Shown here piece by piece: positions 22,492 through 34,993 of a DNA stretch of 64,000 bases. Location of the stretch: positions 111,348,949 through 111,412,948 of the forward strand of contig CM060696.1 of assembly GCA_030686995.1 (NCBI GenBank). Reading direction: 5' to 3'. How positions within the stretch are numbered: the first letter of the stretch is position 1; the number at the start of each line of letters is the position of its first letter. The stretch is from Artemisia argyi (lineage: Eukaryota > Streptophyta > Magnoliopsida > Asterales > Asteraceae). Both the position numbers and the translations under genes were made by a program. Under the pieces are notes generated by a model. That model was not told the origin of the DNA. It worked only from the letters and a program-made list of their open reading frames with translations, and made no database searches.

Positions 22492-24474
22492 GGTGCATGT
22501 ATCGACTTGAATGTTGTTGTTATTTAGTTGAAGTTCTCTATTTTTGGTCTTTTTAAAACACTAAGGTGTTAGATCATATATGTTCAGTAATGCAATCAAT
22601 GGTTTCTGAGTGCTGAATCTGCATTTAAACTAAACCATTGTTTGATATTTAACCATGATATCCTGGCTACGTAGCTTTATGAAGACCGAGAGCAGCACAT
22701 GTGAAATTATTACCAGTAGATACTAGAATGAACAGAGGTGTTTCACCGTTTACCTAAGAATGAGTTTCTTTGGTTTGCGCTTAATCTCAAATGGGTCAAA
22801 TAAAAAGTTTGGTTAAAGTTGTAACAGGTCAAGTAGATAAAAGGTCGCCCAAGTTATACTTTCAATGCATGCAAACTCTAACTTATTGAGGGATTTAGAA
22901 TGTTAGATCATTTTTGTAATAACAATAATCAACTCATTAATTCTTTTCCGAATATTTTTTAAATTGACATAAGGTGTAGTGTAAATCCGCCCAACCTGGT
23001 CCAGTTTAATACCTTTAGAAATGTCAATATAACATCTTGTAACCACGTCATGTGATATGCCTGGGGGTAACAAAGATTTATGTAATCATACATAATCAGT
23101 TCAGATGACATTGAAATTGCAAGAATATACAATTTCATGACTTTTTCTTGTCAAAGGTAACAAAGATGTGTCCACAAACAAAGATTGCAAGTTGAAAAAA
23201 TCTATCTTTGGTCTTAAATATAGTGTAGACAGCGGTTATCTGTTTTATTAACTTTGTGCTTTCTACTAGCTACATACAAGTTGAACCAAGTGTACACTTA
23301 AAAAAAAATTCTATCTTTTGATTCACCTCTTAACATCAATTGACAACCCATGGTCACATTTCTGGAAGAGTTCCATTCCATCAAAAGTTAGTTGGTTTTT
23401 ATAATTGGCTATACAAGGTAAAATCTCAGTAAAGGAAAACTTGAGATTCAGACATTTAATTTTAAGCAATACAAATACATCTTGCATTTGGTGTAATTCA
23501 GGTTCAGAATCTATAGTACACCTCCTCTTACATTACATTCTGGTCACAAAATAGGTGGAGAAATTTACTCAACCCAAATAAAGGTCCAAAATGGTTCAGA
23601 TGGGACTTGTGGGGGTTAAAAAGGGGTTCGCAGACGAGTTTTGTTTCTTGTTGCTAAGTTAATGGTTAGTTTGGTTTTGCAATTTTAAGGTTACGTTTAG
23701 TTGGAAATATATTTTCAACTACAAACATGACATAATCACTAATAGTATTACATGACACATTGGCAAAATTACAACATTAAAACCCGTCTTTTAATAGATT
23801 AAATAAAATAAATAGATGAAAGAATATTAAATCAAAATCAAGAAAAGTCAAAAGAATCTCTTTTCGGTTTCATCTTAAATAAAATAAATAGATGAAAAAT
23901 ATTAAATCAAAAATTAAGAAAAGTCAAAAGAATCTCTTTTCGGTTTCATCTTCGCCGACAAAAAACAACGATAGTAAACCTAAAAACGACAGCAGTGACC
24001 CAAAAATAAACATATGGAGATAAGAGGTGAGATCTATGCAAAACATAGAGTATCTAAAGAACAAATAAACCAATCTCAACCATCCATCCACCTTTCATCT
24101 AATAGCTGAGATGAAGCCAAAAATTACAAACAAGGGCAAGATAGTAAAATCACGTGTCTCAATAAAACCAAAAAAAATCAGGATCCAACTCATTTATTAT
24201 CCAACTTTCTCTCTCATACAAACCCTACGTCTAAAAAACCACCTGAATATCTCGCCGGAATCACCATTCCCTCACCGAAATCACCATGAATCCGACGGAT
24301 TCATCAACAAAACCACTGGATTCATCCACAAACCAGTCGGAATCATCAACAAACCAGTCGGATTCATCAATAATCCCGACAAAAGACGACGCCGCAGCTG
24401 TTACTCTAATTCCGATTAATCGGTAAACACAGACGCTGCCGTTCATCAATAATATCATTGAGAATCAACAATTA
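22492..24474. other. Intergenic AT-rich sequence upstream of the MULE transposase
   Basis: No gene or element edge recognised except a 76-bp tandem duplication at 23799-23950. A short plus-strand frame from about 24286 (MNPTDSSTK, Ser/Thr-rich) may be a 5' exon of the transposase gene or its leader. The left end of the MULE should lie here, but I could not identify its terminal inverted repeat. Confidence 0.4.
23799..23950. repeat. Two-copy 76-bp tandem duplication
   Basis: Units 23799-23874 and 23875-23950 both start TTAAATAAAATAAATAG and end TTTCGGTTTCATC, with only small differences. Confidence 0.85.
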
Positions 24475-24635
24475 ATGAATGATACAGATGAAAATCACTT
24501 AATCGAAGTTCCAGTAGATGATTTTGTTACAGAAGGTGATTTACCAGAAGATGAAGATGCTACTGTAAAAGAAGTTCATGGTAAAATCCCCTTCATAATC
24601 TAATTTTTTTGTTTAATGTTATAGAAGAAGTGTAA

Positions 24636-24980
24636 ATCCCATGGGATTTACATTGAATCCTATGGGATTTACATTTAATCATGTGATACATTATTAATGA
24701 ATGAATCCTATGGGATTCATCAATGAATCCTAGGGGATTCAACAATTAATCCTATGGTATTAATAGATGAATCCTATGGGATTCATCAATGAATATCACC
24801 AGAATTTAGTATGAATCCTTTGGGATTTAGTAAATCCCATTAGGAATCCAATCCATTTATTTTAGATTATTATGATATACAATTGTGAATCCCATGGGAT
24901 TCATTGTGGATCCCATGGAATTCATTGTGGATTCATTATGAATCCCATTGGATTAATGAAGAATCCCATGTGATTCATTG
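24636..24980. repeat. Palindrome array in transposase intron 1
   Basis: Multiple exact and variant copies of AATCCCATGGGATT lie between the donor at 24581 and the acceptor at 25025. Variants include AATCCTATGGGATT. This is the most degenerate of the arrays. Confidence 0.8.
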
Positions 24981-25395
24981 TTTGTACATTTCCTAATCCC
25001 TTGAGATTCTGCTTTTTATATACAGATTCTATGAAATCACCAAGACCAACTTTATATGAACACACTGAGACACCGGGCGGATCAGTATATTGGGAGCCTC
25101 ATGTAGAAGGAATTCCTATACCAGAAGAGGGAAAATACTATAACACTCTAGATGAAGCTATAGATATGTATGGTAACTACGCTGAAGTAGGAGGTTTTCA
25201 AATTAAAAAAGCGGGACAAAAATTAACACAATCTGGAGTGGTACAACTCAAATACATCATGTGCAACAAAGAAGGAGCTCCAAGACATATTAATATCGAC
25301 ACTATGAATGCTAAAGACAGTAACAAACAAAAAAGAAATACAACGATGCATGTAACAGGTAGTAAAGCTCTAATATATTTATGAGATTCTTTATG

Positions 25396-25430
25396 AATCC
25401 CATGGGATTCTTTCTGAATCCCATGGGATT
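25396..25430. repeat. Palindrome pair in transposase intron 2
   Basis: Two exact AATCCCATGGGATT copies about 21 bases apart lie inside the 129-bp intron 25359-25487. Confidence 0.85.
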
Positions 25431-26009
25431 CTTTTTTTTCTTTTTTTTTGTATAACATGTTTTTAAAATATTTTTTTTATATAACAGGTTGTAGAGCTCG
25501 TATAAGGTTAGAATTGGATGTCGTTTCTCAAAAATACAAGCTAGTTCAGTTTATTGCAAAACACAACCATATGCTCCTACCAAAAGAGTACAAACATTTT
25601 ACAAAAAAGCAAAGAAGAATGACACAAGCAGAAAAAATGTTCATTGTTAAAGCTGTAAAAGACAAGATTGGTCCAACACTGGCTCACAACTTGTTAACGA
25701 GTATGAAGGGTGGGTATGAGTATGTTCATGGGACAGTTGATGATTTTAAAAATGAAATGCGGGATGTTAATATGTTCATTGAGGAAAGTGACGCACAAAT
25801 GCTTATAGATAAAATGGAAAATAGAAAGATATATGTGCCGAACTTTACGTTTCAATATAAGGTAGAAGAGAGTGAGTTAGTGGCTTTGTTTTGGGCTGAT
25901 GAAGTTGTAAAATGCAATTATAAGGAGTTTGGAGACATAGTATCATTTGATGCAACATTCAGATGTAACAAGTAATTTTTCTATTTAAATTACAAGAGAT
26001 TATTTCTGA

Positions 26010-26174
26010 AATCCCATGGGATTCATATGAAATCCCATGGGATTCTCTGTGAAATCCCATGGGATTCTCAGGTGTAATCCTATGGGATTCACACTGAATC
26101 CCATGGGATTTACAATGAATCCAATGGAATTCACAATGAATCCTTTGAGATTATGTGTGTAATCACATGGGATT
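26010..26174. repeat. Eight-unit palindrome array in transposase intron 3
   Basis: Units start at 26010, 26031, 26053, 26076, 26097, 26118, 26139 and 26161, a period of 21-23 bases. Four are exact AATCCCATGGGATT and the rest are one- to three-base variants. The array fills most of intron 25972-26202. Confidence 0.9.
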
Positions 26175-26524
26175 CTGTCATTAACACTTATATTATTTTT
26201 AGGTACAATATGGTGTTTGTACCATTCACCGGTGTCGATAATCATGGAAAGTGTGTAACACTTGGTTCGGGAATGCTATTACATGAAGACACTGAATCAT
26301 ACACATGGCTACTAAGAGCATTTATGACTACTTCCAACAAAGAACCAACCATGGTGGTAACCGATCAAGATGGAGCAATGAAGAGGGCCATTGAAGCCGT
26401 TTTCACAAAATCGAAACACAGATTTTGTATGTGGCATATTCACCAAAAGATTCCAGCAAAGGTAATTTATCGAGTTTACAAAAAATGTGTTTTTTTATCA
26501 TGTAATAATCACATAGGATTTTGT

Positions 26525-26655
26525 ATGAATCCCATGGGATCCATATGTGAATCCCATGGGATCCATCTGTGAATCCCATGGGATCCATCTATGAATCCCT
26601 TGGGATCCATATGTGAATCCCATGGGATCCATCTGTCAATCCCATGGGATTCACC
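26525..26655. repeat. Palindrome array in transposase intron 4
   Basis: About six units at roughly 22-base spacing. Several have GGATCC in place of GGATTC, a shared local variant that implies local amplification. Confidence 0.85.
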
Positions 26656-27394
26656 TATATTTATATCATGTTATTTATGCTGATAATCAGATTCTAAAAC
26701 TATTTTTATCAAAAACAGATTTGTAAAGAAATATACGTAGAAACAGATTTCAAGAAGCGTTTTAACAAGATTATTTGGAATATGTTAATCGAACCATTGG
26801 AATTTGAAGAGAAATGGGCTAAGTTGATTGAGGATTTTGGTTTGCAAAATCAAAAATGGATGACCAAGATGTTTAACCTACGAGAAATGTGGATTCCAGC
26901 TTATTTTATCGACTCGCCATTGTTTGGTTTGATGAGAACCACATCAAGGTCCGAGAGTGAAAACTCGTTTTTTAAAAGTTTCACAAGCCCAGGAGCAACG
27001 CTAGTTAGTTTTATGATGTCCTATGAATCAGCAATGGAAAGACAACGATATAGGCAAGAACATTTGGACTTTAAAACATTTGACGCGGCTCAAAAATATC
27101 TAACACAGTTATAGATTGAACGTCATGCATCAAAAGTGTATACTAGAACGATATATCTTCTTGTATAAAAGGAAATATATGAAGCATGCTGTACTTGTAT
27201 GATTCAAGATATAAAGATAGAAGAAGGTTGTGAGATTTTCATGATAAGAGACAAAAATTCGTGGGTTTACAGAATCCTTAATAAGGAACTTGCAAAACAA
27301 CAAGCAGAGGAAGAAGAAGCAGAAGCAAATAGAAAATTTATAGACTATAAGGTATGTTACTTGTTATTCAGTATGAATCCTCTGTGCATCAACA

Positions 27395-27500
27395 TGAATC
27401 CCATGGGATTCATTATGAATCCAATGGGATTGAGAAATGAATCCATTGGGATTGACTAGTGAATCCCATTGGATTCTTGCTGAATCACATGGGATTAGTT
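27395..27500. repeat. Palindrome array in transposase intron 5
   Basis: Units AATCCCATGGGATT, AATCCAATGGGATT, AATCCATTGGGATT and similar follow one another in the intron 27352-27569. Confidence 0.8.
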
Positions 27501-28129
27501 ATGAATCTAAGGTTTTCAGGATGAATTTTATATATATTTTTTTTTATTTTTTTTTTTGGTCAAAAAAAGGTGCTGCATAATATAGAAGATGGGTCGATGG
27601 TATGCACTTGTAGACATTTTGCCCGATTTGGTTTTCTATGCCGACACATATTATGTGTTTTCAAGAACCGTGATATTAACATCATTCCAAAATAGTTTAT
27701 TTTGAGGCATTGGACAAGGGATATAATACTGCCTGAATTGAGAAGGAAAAGAAACAGATATGGGGAAAAAATGTAGAAATTGAAAGACTTACAAACGAAG
27801 CAACTTCTGTGGTGGATGATTGTTTATTCAGGTTAGGCAATAATGTAGAGAAGATGGGTGATTTTGTAGAAAAATTGAAGACATTGAAAACAGAAGTGGA
27901 GGCTGAGGTGCCAAATCATCCTTCAAGAGAAACTGGAGATGTGATTTCTGAACATTATGCTTTTTCTAAACCTGAGGAAAAAATAGTTAACAATCCAACA
28001 AGGGTAGGAAACAAAGGGAACATTACAGAAAAGGAACGCAATAAAAGGCGAAAGAGTGAGAGAGAAAAAGCACTTGGAGTTAAAAAGAAAAGAAGAAGAA
28101 GAAGAAGAAATGTGGCTTTTGGGGAGTGA

Positions 28130-28608
28130 AGACCAACTTGTACACAAAAACAACTTGTCCAGATAACCCAAATGCAAGGCGAAAGCCGAAACCAACAGTT
28201 TCTTGAACAAACTTTTATATTCTGGTTTTATGTTAGTTTTTTTTTTCTTCTTTACTTGAATATTTAGATGATTTGCAAAGAAATTTCTGAATTTGTTAGT
28301 TATTTTTCTTCTTTAATTTAATATTTAGATGATTTGTAAAGAAATATCATTGAAATTTCTGAATTTGTTAGTTATTTTTATTCTTTAATTGAATAGTTAT
28401 AAGAATCCTGTGGATTATCAAATGAATCTCATGGGATTCTTATAAAATATCATAAAAATCTATATAAAATATCATAAAAGAAAATCTATGTAAACCAATT
28501 ACTTTAACAGTTATTGTTCTACCATTAACAAAAGACGAACTTCTAGAATTTGCGGTCATGGATGACAGCATGTTAGCTATTGTCCTAACATTAACATAAG
28601 ACGAACTT
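28130..28608. other. Convergent 3' intergenic region of the MULE
   Basis: The transposase gene (plus) and Ulp1-like gene (minus) end facing each other about 480 bases apart. The AT-rich region contains a diverged palindrome unit near 28400-28440 and part of a 66-bp-period duplication at 28511-28624. Confidence 0.6.
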
Positions 28609-28624
28609 CTAGAATTTGCGGTCA
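28511..28624. repeat. 66-bp-period duplication over the Ulp1-like stop codon
   Basis: A 48-base stretch at 28577-28624, which includes the minus-strand codons RDRKF and the stop, is repeated at 28511-28558 with few differences. Confidence 0.7.
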
Positions 28625-29001
28625 CGTGAATCCCTATTCCTAATTGCTGAAAAAATTATACACAGCTTTTCACCAAGAGGAAGTTTATCAAACTCCAATG
28701 GTAATTCATACATCTTACCCGCATGAACATTAATCTTGTGTAACAATATCTTGGTGGCAAACTTGAATCTCAATCTCCTCAATTGGTCAGACTGCTGTTT
28801 AGACTCGGCAACCAAACCATAATCCCATTTTCCAGGAGCTTCACCGGTGTAATTATCCATATGTAACATAGTGAAAACACCACAATCCTTGAAGTTGTTC
28901 TTGGCCTTCCACTTGAGGTTTGTGATTCTTGGCTTGACTTTACGAATGCTAACATCTTTATTGTGACCATACAACTCTAGATGACGGGCAAATAACGTTT
29001 T
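28609..29001 (-). pseudogene. Ulp1-like exon j: catalytic cysteine and C-terminus
   Basis: The acceptor TTTTTGTAG precedes 29001. The exon encodes the DCGVF motif of C48 proteases, whose Cys is the nucleophile, followed by a helical tail ending RDRKF and stop. The frame is open throughout. Confidence 0.75.
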
Positions 29002-29099
29002 CTACAAAAATTATTAAAAAAAGAGAGAGCATAAATAACTATAATTATGAGAAAATCACATATTCGTCTAGTATCTCATGTAGTTCTGTATGAATCCCA

Positions 29100-29235
29100 T
29101 GGGATTCATCATAAAAGTAATATTTGTGATATATGTCAATCCCATGGGATTCAGAATGAATCCCATGGAATTAATCAAAAAAGTAACATCTGATCTGTGT
29201 CAATCCCATGGGATTTTAAATGAATCTCATGGGAT
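29100..29235. repeat. Palindrome array in a Ulp1-like intron
   Basis: Five units of AATCCCATGGGATT or near variants occur in two clusters between exons j and i. Confidence 0.8.
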
Positions 29236-29313
29236 TGACACAATAGCAACACTATCCTTTTTTGGCAAGAAAGGATCTGTGAATTACTTTACAACAGAAA
29301 AGTAAGTACTTAC

Positions 29314-29465
29314 AAGAAGTTCACATGTATCTTCATACTTTTCCTCATACGTTGCTCCACAATTGCTGTTATCCAGTATCGTCATTGTTGTAATCCTTTT
29401 AGTAAGGCTGAAGACAACAACAAAGAAATGGCCCGCTTTGCGAATAGGAAAAAAATCCGGTTTAA
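29314..29465 (-). pseudogene. Ulp1-like exon i: catalytic His and Asp
   Basis: It encodes KAGHFFVVVF and ILDNS, the positions of the catalytic His and Asp in C48 proteases. The donor GTAAGT is clear at 29313. No AG acceptor is seen within about 80 bases upstream, so the left splice site may be mutated; the 29465 edge is approximate. Confidence 0.65.
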
Positions 29466-29543
29466 ACAAAACCAAAAAGCATAATAAAATTGAAAAAAGT
29501 AACAACAAAAATAAAAATTTAAAACAAAAAAATTTAATTTTAC

Positions 29544-29666
29544 CAATTCAATGCCATTGAGAGCTAAGCCACCAACATCATCTTTAAACTGAGCCGAAAT
29601 TTCTTTTTCAAATTCTTCAAATTTTTCATCCTTAGACTCCAATGTTCCATCAAACATAGTTATCGT
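29544..29666 (-). pseudogene. Ulp1-like exon h
   Basis: Acceptor CATATACAG and donor GTAAAA bound an open 123-base exon with the acidic segment KDEKFEEFEKEI. It lies where the start of the C48 domain is expected. Confidence 0.6.
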
Positions 29667-29789
29667 CTGTATATGTGATTTTACAATATGATGGTTACGA
29701 TATAAATTGCTTTGGGGGGTTTTTGGTAAGTCAGATAAGCAGTTTATTTAAAACAGTTTATTAAGCAAATAAAAATAATAATTACTTAC

Positions 29790-29973
29790 AATACATCGAG
29801 TTGGGAAAAAGTGTCGCAATGGACAACCAACTTCTCTAGAGCTATTTTCATGATTCAGAATTGCAGCTAAACAATCAATTACATTAGCATCAACCTCCAA
29901 ACCGGGTGCTAATGTCTCCATATTCAAACGCACTGAATATGGCTCCCCAGAACGTGTTTCGAAAACTCGTTCA
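29790..29973 (-). pseudogene. Ulp1-like exon g
   Basis: Acceptor TTATATAG and donor GTAAGT bound an open exon with motifs ETRSGEPYSVRL and CLAAILNHEN, typical of the region just before the catalytic core in plant Ulp1-like proteins. Confidence 0.65.
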
Positions 29974-30022
29974 CTATATAAGGAAAAAATCATTTAAGAA
30001 TCATATCATATAACTAATTGTG

Positions 30023-30115
30023 AATCCCATGGGATTAACTGTGAATTCCATGGGATTAACTGTGAATCCCATGGGAGTGTATGTGAATCCCATGGAATTC
30101 ACTGTCAATCCCTCA
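30023..30115. repeat. Five-unit 21-bp phased palindrome array
   Basis: Units start at 30023, 30044, 30065, 30086 and 30107, exactly 21 bases apart. They are AATCCCATGGGATT or variants such as AATTCCATGGGATT, in the intron between exons f and g. Confidence 0.9.
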
Positions 30116-30170
30116 CATTGAATCAGATAACTTACTATACAACTTATATAAAAAACACATATAAACTTAC

Positions 30171-30300
30171 AGCTTTTCACCAAACGCTTTTCAGGACTCG
30201 GACTTACATTGGAAGCACGAGTAGCCATATTTTGAGAAGTAATGGCACCTGGATTCTCATCACCCATTGGCTCCATAGTACCTTCAGCGACCGACTTTAG
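30171..30300 (-). pseudogene. Ulp1-like exon f
   Basis: Acceptor ATTCAG at 30301-30303 and donor GTAAGT at 30170 bound an open exon with EPMGDENPGA and SPSPEKRLVK, a low-complexity linker. The TR-GAG element lies in the intron just upstream. Confidence 0.6.
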
Positions 30301-30363
30301 CTGAATAAAATAAAAAAATTAATTAAAAATAAATAAATTTGAGGAAATAATAAGTAAAGAATT

Positions 30364-33300
30364 TGATTGAGGCAAAAGCAGTCAACTAAAGTCAACCACG
30401 GATGTGGTCAATATAGTCAAACTCCTTAGGCTCAATGCTCCGTGGAATATAGGGTTTCCCCGGGTCGTTATGTCCCGACGAGGTGTGGATTGTATTTAAA
30501 CGGCTTGTGATCAGGTGAATCTGGACGGGAAAGGGGTTTGTGAATGGTTATACTAAGGAATCTACAAAGAAATAGCTTAAACAAGCTATATAGATGATTA
30601 CGTGAAAGTTAGATATCTAAAAATGTTTAATAACTAAAAACGTGTACGTTCAGATTAAATTTACGCGAACGTACAGAATAAAACGTGAAAACTGAAATCT
30701 GAAAACCCTCAGGGGGTGAAAATGACTTTTTTACAAACCTAAGGATAAAAGAAAATTTTTAGAAAAAGAAAATAGATTTTTAAATTAATTACTTATTTAA
30801 TATTAATTAATTACTAATTAATACTAATTATTAATATTTAAAATACTTAAATACAATATAATATTAATTTAATACTAGAAAAATGAAAATTAAATTTCTA
30901 AAATTATAAAATAACTAAAAACAAGTTTTAAAATTAAAAATATGTATTTTTGTCTTTTTGTGCTTTTTATATTAATTAATTACTAATTATATATTAATTA
31001 CCTAATTAAACTAATTAGAATTATTAAAAATACTAAAAAGGCTTAGAAAATTAAGAAAAATTTTACAAAACTAATTAACCATCACAGGAATCCTAAAAAA
31101 TTATAAAAAGTTTGTTTTATAAGTTTTTAAACTATTTTACTAATTAATATTCTAAATATTAAATAATTACTAATTAAACTATTTAAATTCTAAAAATTAG
31201 AAGATGAATAGTAGAAATTACAAGAAAATTCCTAAAATTATTTTATAACTTATAAAAGCTAGGAAAAATATTAAAACTCGGTCATACTTAATAAAAACTA
31301 ATTTTGCTATTTAAAACTTAATTATTAATTAATTATTACTAAATATAATATTAAATCTAATTAATACCAAATGACAAAATAAAAATCTGGAAAAATTAGA
31401 AAAAATACTTTAAGGTAAAAGTTAATTAATAAAAATATAAAAATGCAAGGTCCTGAACAAAAATCTAAAAAGGAAAATTAAAAATTTAAATTACATTAAA
31501 TAGAAACTATCACTTAATTTTAAATTGGCTTTTCTTGATTTTTCTTCTACAATACTATTTTATAACTAAAAATGGAAAACTTTTGTAAAAAAAATTTTGT
31601 GGAGCTTAAAAATAAGCTGTGTAGGCACAATAAGCTTGGACAGTTGACTTTGGTCAACTGTCACAGCTAAAAGCTTGAATAAGCTACACATAGTACTCAA
31701 TAAGGAAAATAAGATGCTAACAACTTATATGTGCATGAAATAAGTTATTTGAACAAGAAATAAGCACAGGATAAGCTCAAATGAGCAAATAAGCAAATCA
31801 CAAAAGCTGAGTCTGAAACAGGTTCAAATGGGCAACTTGCAGGTCCTGTGGGGCCTACCTGAGTGATCAAAGGTCCAAGGTGAGACCTGAAATGGAGAGC
31901 TGAGGTGGGGGGGGGCTTCAAATTAGGCCAAGTATCATAGCCAAAGACTCACTAATGAGCACAGGGGAGGCCATGAAAGTTTGGGGTTTGGACTGGTTAT
32001 CTGTGTAGCAGGGCATCACATTGCCCTGCAGGCTACTTTGAACAAGGAGATAAGCCACAAAAAAAATTACAAAAATAAGGTGAAGTTTGAAATCTAAAGT
32101 TCAGCTGGGAGTCTATGCACTCAAGAAATTTCAGAACCTCATACTAAATACAAAATTCTACAAAATTCACCCAAAATTTGGGTTTTCTGCCTAACTTGAA
32201 AATTTGACTTTTTAATTTAAACTCCTACTTTGACTTTTATGAGTTTTAAACCTAATATACTAACTGATTATGTTATAATTAGTTACAAGGAAACTAAAAT
32301 AAGCTACAACAATCACTTATGAGCAGATTTGAGTGACCTAGATCACTAAAGTTCAAACAGTGAACCAATAAGTAGGATTACACTTAGATTTTGACTTTTT
32401 ACCTTAGTTACCTGAGTATTTATACTACTTATGACCTAAAATGACTTGACTAAGCAAGCATGAGCCAAAATCAACAACTGAGACTTAGAACCTAGTAGTG
32501 AAATACCCTAATCCAAACACCCCCTAATATGACTTGATTTGACATTTTCAAAACCACAGACTGATTCAAGCCATGAAACAGGTTCACAATATCAAATTAT
32601 GATGCAGTAAACTACTTTTAACACAGAGGCATCAATATTAATATCAATTAAGCATGAATCAATTTGAAGCTATGTTAACAGTGAAATCATGAAAGGTGTG
32701 CATGATGAAATATGTTGAACAAGTATCAACTAATAAGCAATTATATTACTTAACTATACCTAAGAGACATAAAAACACAGATTTTAGCAAACAACTAATA
32801 CTCATACAGTATATTGCAAAATTTAGAAAAATGGACTCACAATTTATCCATTCTACAAACTACGTACCAAGGACCTCAAGACATAACCTAAGGCCTCCCA
32901 TGAGGCATTACAACCATTGCTATCAATAATATCCCCTGCTCTACTGTTCCTTCTTCTTCCTCCTTGAAATTTTTATTTATGAACTAATTATTTGGATTTT
33001 GGAGTAATTTAAGTGAACTGAACAAAACTTGATTGAGTATTGGAGAAACTTATAAAGACCTAATAATAACTTACATTGAGCTTAATGATGACTAAATAAC
33101 AGCTTTTTAACAACATAAAAATAAATTTGAGATTTTAGTAAAATAAGTAAATTTGCATAAACTGAATTATGACAAGAAAACTGAAATTGATTCTTACAAT
33201 AAGCTTTGATTACACTGGAAACTTTAACATTACAATTTGGAAGCTGAAAATTACATTGGAAATTAAGTTTTTAACTAAAAACGACACTACTTCTATTTTA

Positions 33301-34401
33301 ACTAACTATATTACACTACTCTCCTTCATTTCTTGCTTCCATCTTGACTTTATAGACTCCTTGTGAGTTTCTGAGACTTTCCCAACAATTCCTAGCCATT
33401 GATTTGGCTTCCATCAATCCTGACCATCTATTACAATTTTGGCGGGAATTTGGATTTTTGGCAGGGATTGGGTTTTGGTGAGTGCATTTATGAGGAGGGG
33501 GAAGGTTGGGTGTAGGTGAGTAATATTTATTGTGGTTGCTTGTGTTTGGTGAAAGGTAAGAGGAGGGGGAACAGGTTTACAGGTAATTAGGGGAAGGTTT
33601 AGGGAAGAAGGTGAAAAGTAAACGGGGGTGGTGTGGGTTTGACTTATTTTGACAGAGGGAAGTATTAAAGGGTGTGGGCCGAGTATTGTTTAGGCTTGGT
33701 GGGCTGGATTAGGGATCAGGGGTTTGGATTTGGTATTTGGGTATAAACAAAAAGGGTCTAATTTGGTTTCAATTTTTATCACAAGGACCAATCATGTAAA
33801 TTCTGAAAAGTTAGGGACCTGTTTCGCCATATTTCCAAAGTACAAGTAAGGATAAAACATGCCAAGTTATCATAGTCCTTGGATATAATTTGCAATTTTC
33901 CATTTTTGGTCCTTCTGGGACTAAAACTGTAAATAGGTGAAACTTTAGGGACTAAATTGCAAACTTATTCAAACTTTCATTTTAAGGACTAAATTTGATA
34001 CCTATGACTTTCCAGGGACCAATAATGATTTTTCATCCAAAAATTCCCACCAGGGACCAATCTTGCCAAAATTTGAAACTCCAGGGACTAAATTGCAAAT
34101 TTCCAAAACTTTTTACCCAAGGACTATTTTTGATAAATTTTGACTTTTAAAGGACTTGGATTGATTTTTCTTGCAAAATAAATGGTCAGGGACTAGTTTG
34201 TCAATTTTTGAAAGTTGAGGGACTAAAACTGCCAATTATGCAAACTTTGTACGTTTTTCATTTGTTTTTACTCATTTTGCATCTCAAACATATAAAACAC
34301 AGTTTTGAAATATTTTCAGTAATTTGATGCATTATTGAGTGTTTTTGTATATTTTGCAGTTCAGATTTGACCAAAAATGATGAGTGTTTGAGCACTCATC
34401 A
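30364..34401 (-). repeat. 3' LTR of the TR-GAG element
   Basis: The plus-strand reading runs TGATTGAGGC to CACTCATCA. The body is very AT-rich with many TTAATTAA-like tracts. A 33.7-34.3-kb stretch repeats the phrase GGGACTAAATTGCAAA with variants. The outer end forms a hairpin with 9-bp arms TGATGAGTG and CACTCATCA. Confidence 0.9.
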
Positions 34402-34470
34402 ATCCCCCACACTAAACTATTGTTAGTCCCTAGCAATAAACTGTTTTGAATACTTAATGGATTTTAATCT

Positions 34471-34838
34471 CTTTACCAAAATTCATTACATCTGGAGTAG
34501 CCAAATGTATCAGTTCAAGTAAGAACTATGGTCCACTTGATAACCATGTGATTTTGAGCAAACCACCAGCTGTCAACGGATTTGATTAGTCTTTACCAAA
34601 AGCCGTTTGCTTCTGGACTAGCCAACTCTTGATGGACAAAGTCGACATCTTGGTGAGCTGATTACCAATTATGGTTTTTCCACTGCCTTTACCACAAGCC
34701 ATAATCTTGCGGGCTAGCCAACTCTATCACTTTTTAGGATATGGCGAGTTGAGATACCATACAATTTTGGGCAAATTGCAAGCCATCAACGGATTTGATG
34801 TATCTTTACCAAGAGCCGTTTGCTCCTGGATTAGCCAA
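34471..34838 (-). other. Four-module hairpin cassette, TR-GAG copy
   Basis: Four 34-35-base modules at 34804-34838, 34687-34721, 34591-34625 and 34471-34504, in minus-strand order, read TTGGCTARYCC, a hairpin, then GGTAAAG. Example stems are CCAGGAGC/GCTCTTGG and CCAGAAGC/GCTTTTGG around loop AAACG. A second hairpin with loop GCYCA follows the first and third modules (34762-34778 and 34548-34566). The same four modules in the same order occur in the Sirevirus at 53789-54183. Confidence 0.8.
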
Positions 34839-34993
34839 TTCTTTTGTCGTTTAGACATGGCGGACTGATAACCACAAAAATTTTGAAGCACAAGTGAATT
34901 TTTTTTTTTAATTTTTGAGATTTTGGCCAAAAACGGGGGTACTAGATAGTAAAATGTGATAAAATTCGCTAGAATACCCCCCACACTTAGAAT

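Larger units (their letters stand above)
24475..28129 (+). pseudogene. FAR1/MURA-type Mutator-like transposase gene
   Basis: Six exons splice with consistent phase: 24475-24580, 25026-25358, 25488-25971, 26203-26461, 26719-27351 and 27570-28129, all with GT...AG introns. Domains in order: FAR1-type zinc-finger DNA-binding domain (exons 2-3, ending HNHML); MULE transposase core with FDAT (exon 3), TDQDG and CMWH (exon 4) and SESEN (exon 5), which carry the D, D and E; SWIM finger CTCRHF...CRHIF (exon 6); a Lys/Arg-rich tail. Stops at 27112 (TAG), 27166 (TAA) and 27693 (TAG), and a frameshift near 27770, disable it. The first two fit Gln codons changed C to T. It is convergent with the Ulp1-like gene, as in MuDR. 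A domesticated FAR1-related gene is the alternative. Confidence 0.8.

Noticed and set aside
26010..26174. CRISPR-like array
   Set aside because: Units are palindromic, intronic, only 14 bp with 7-bp near-constant gaps, and in a plant nuclear sequence. There are no unique spacers or cas genes.
30780..31500. AT-rich region as a replication origin or matrix attachment site
   Set aside because: It is LTR body repeated at 37.7-38.5 kb. The AT content alone does not support either claim.
34471..34838. tRNA or SINE origin of the hairpin modules
   Set aside because: No acceptor stem, no A/B box pair, and modules recur every 85-165 bases with a different fold.
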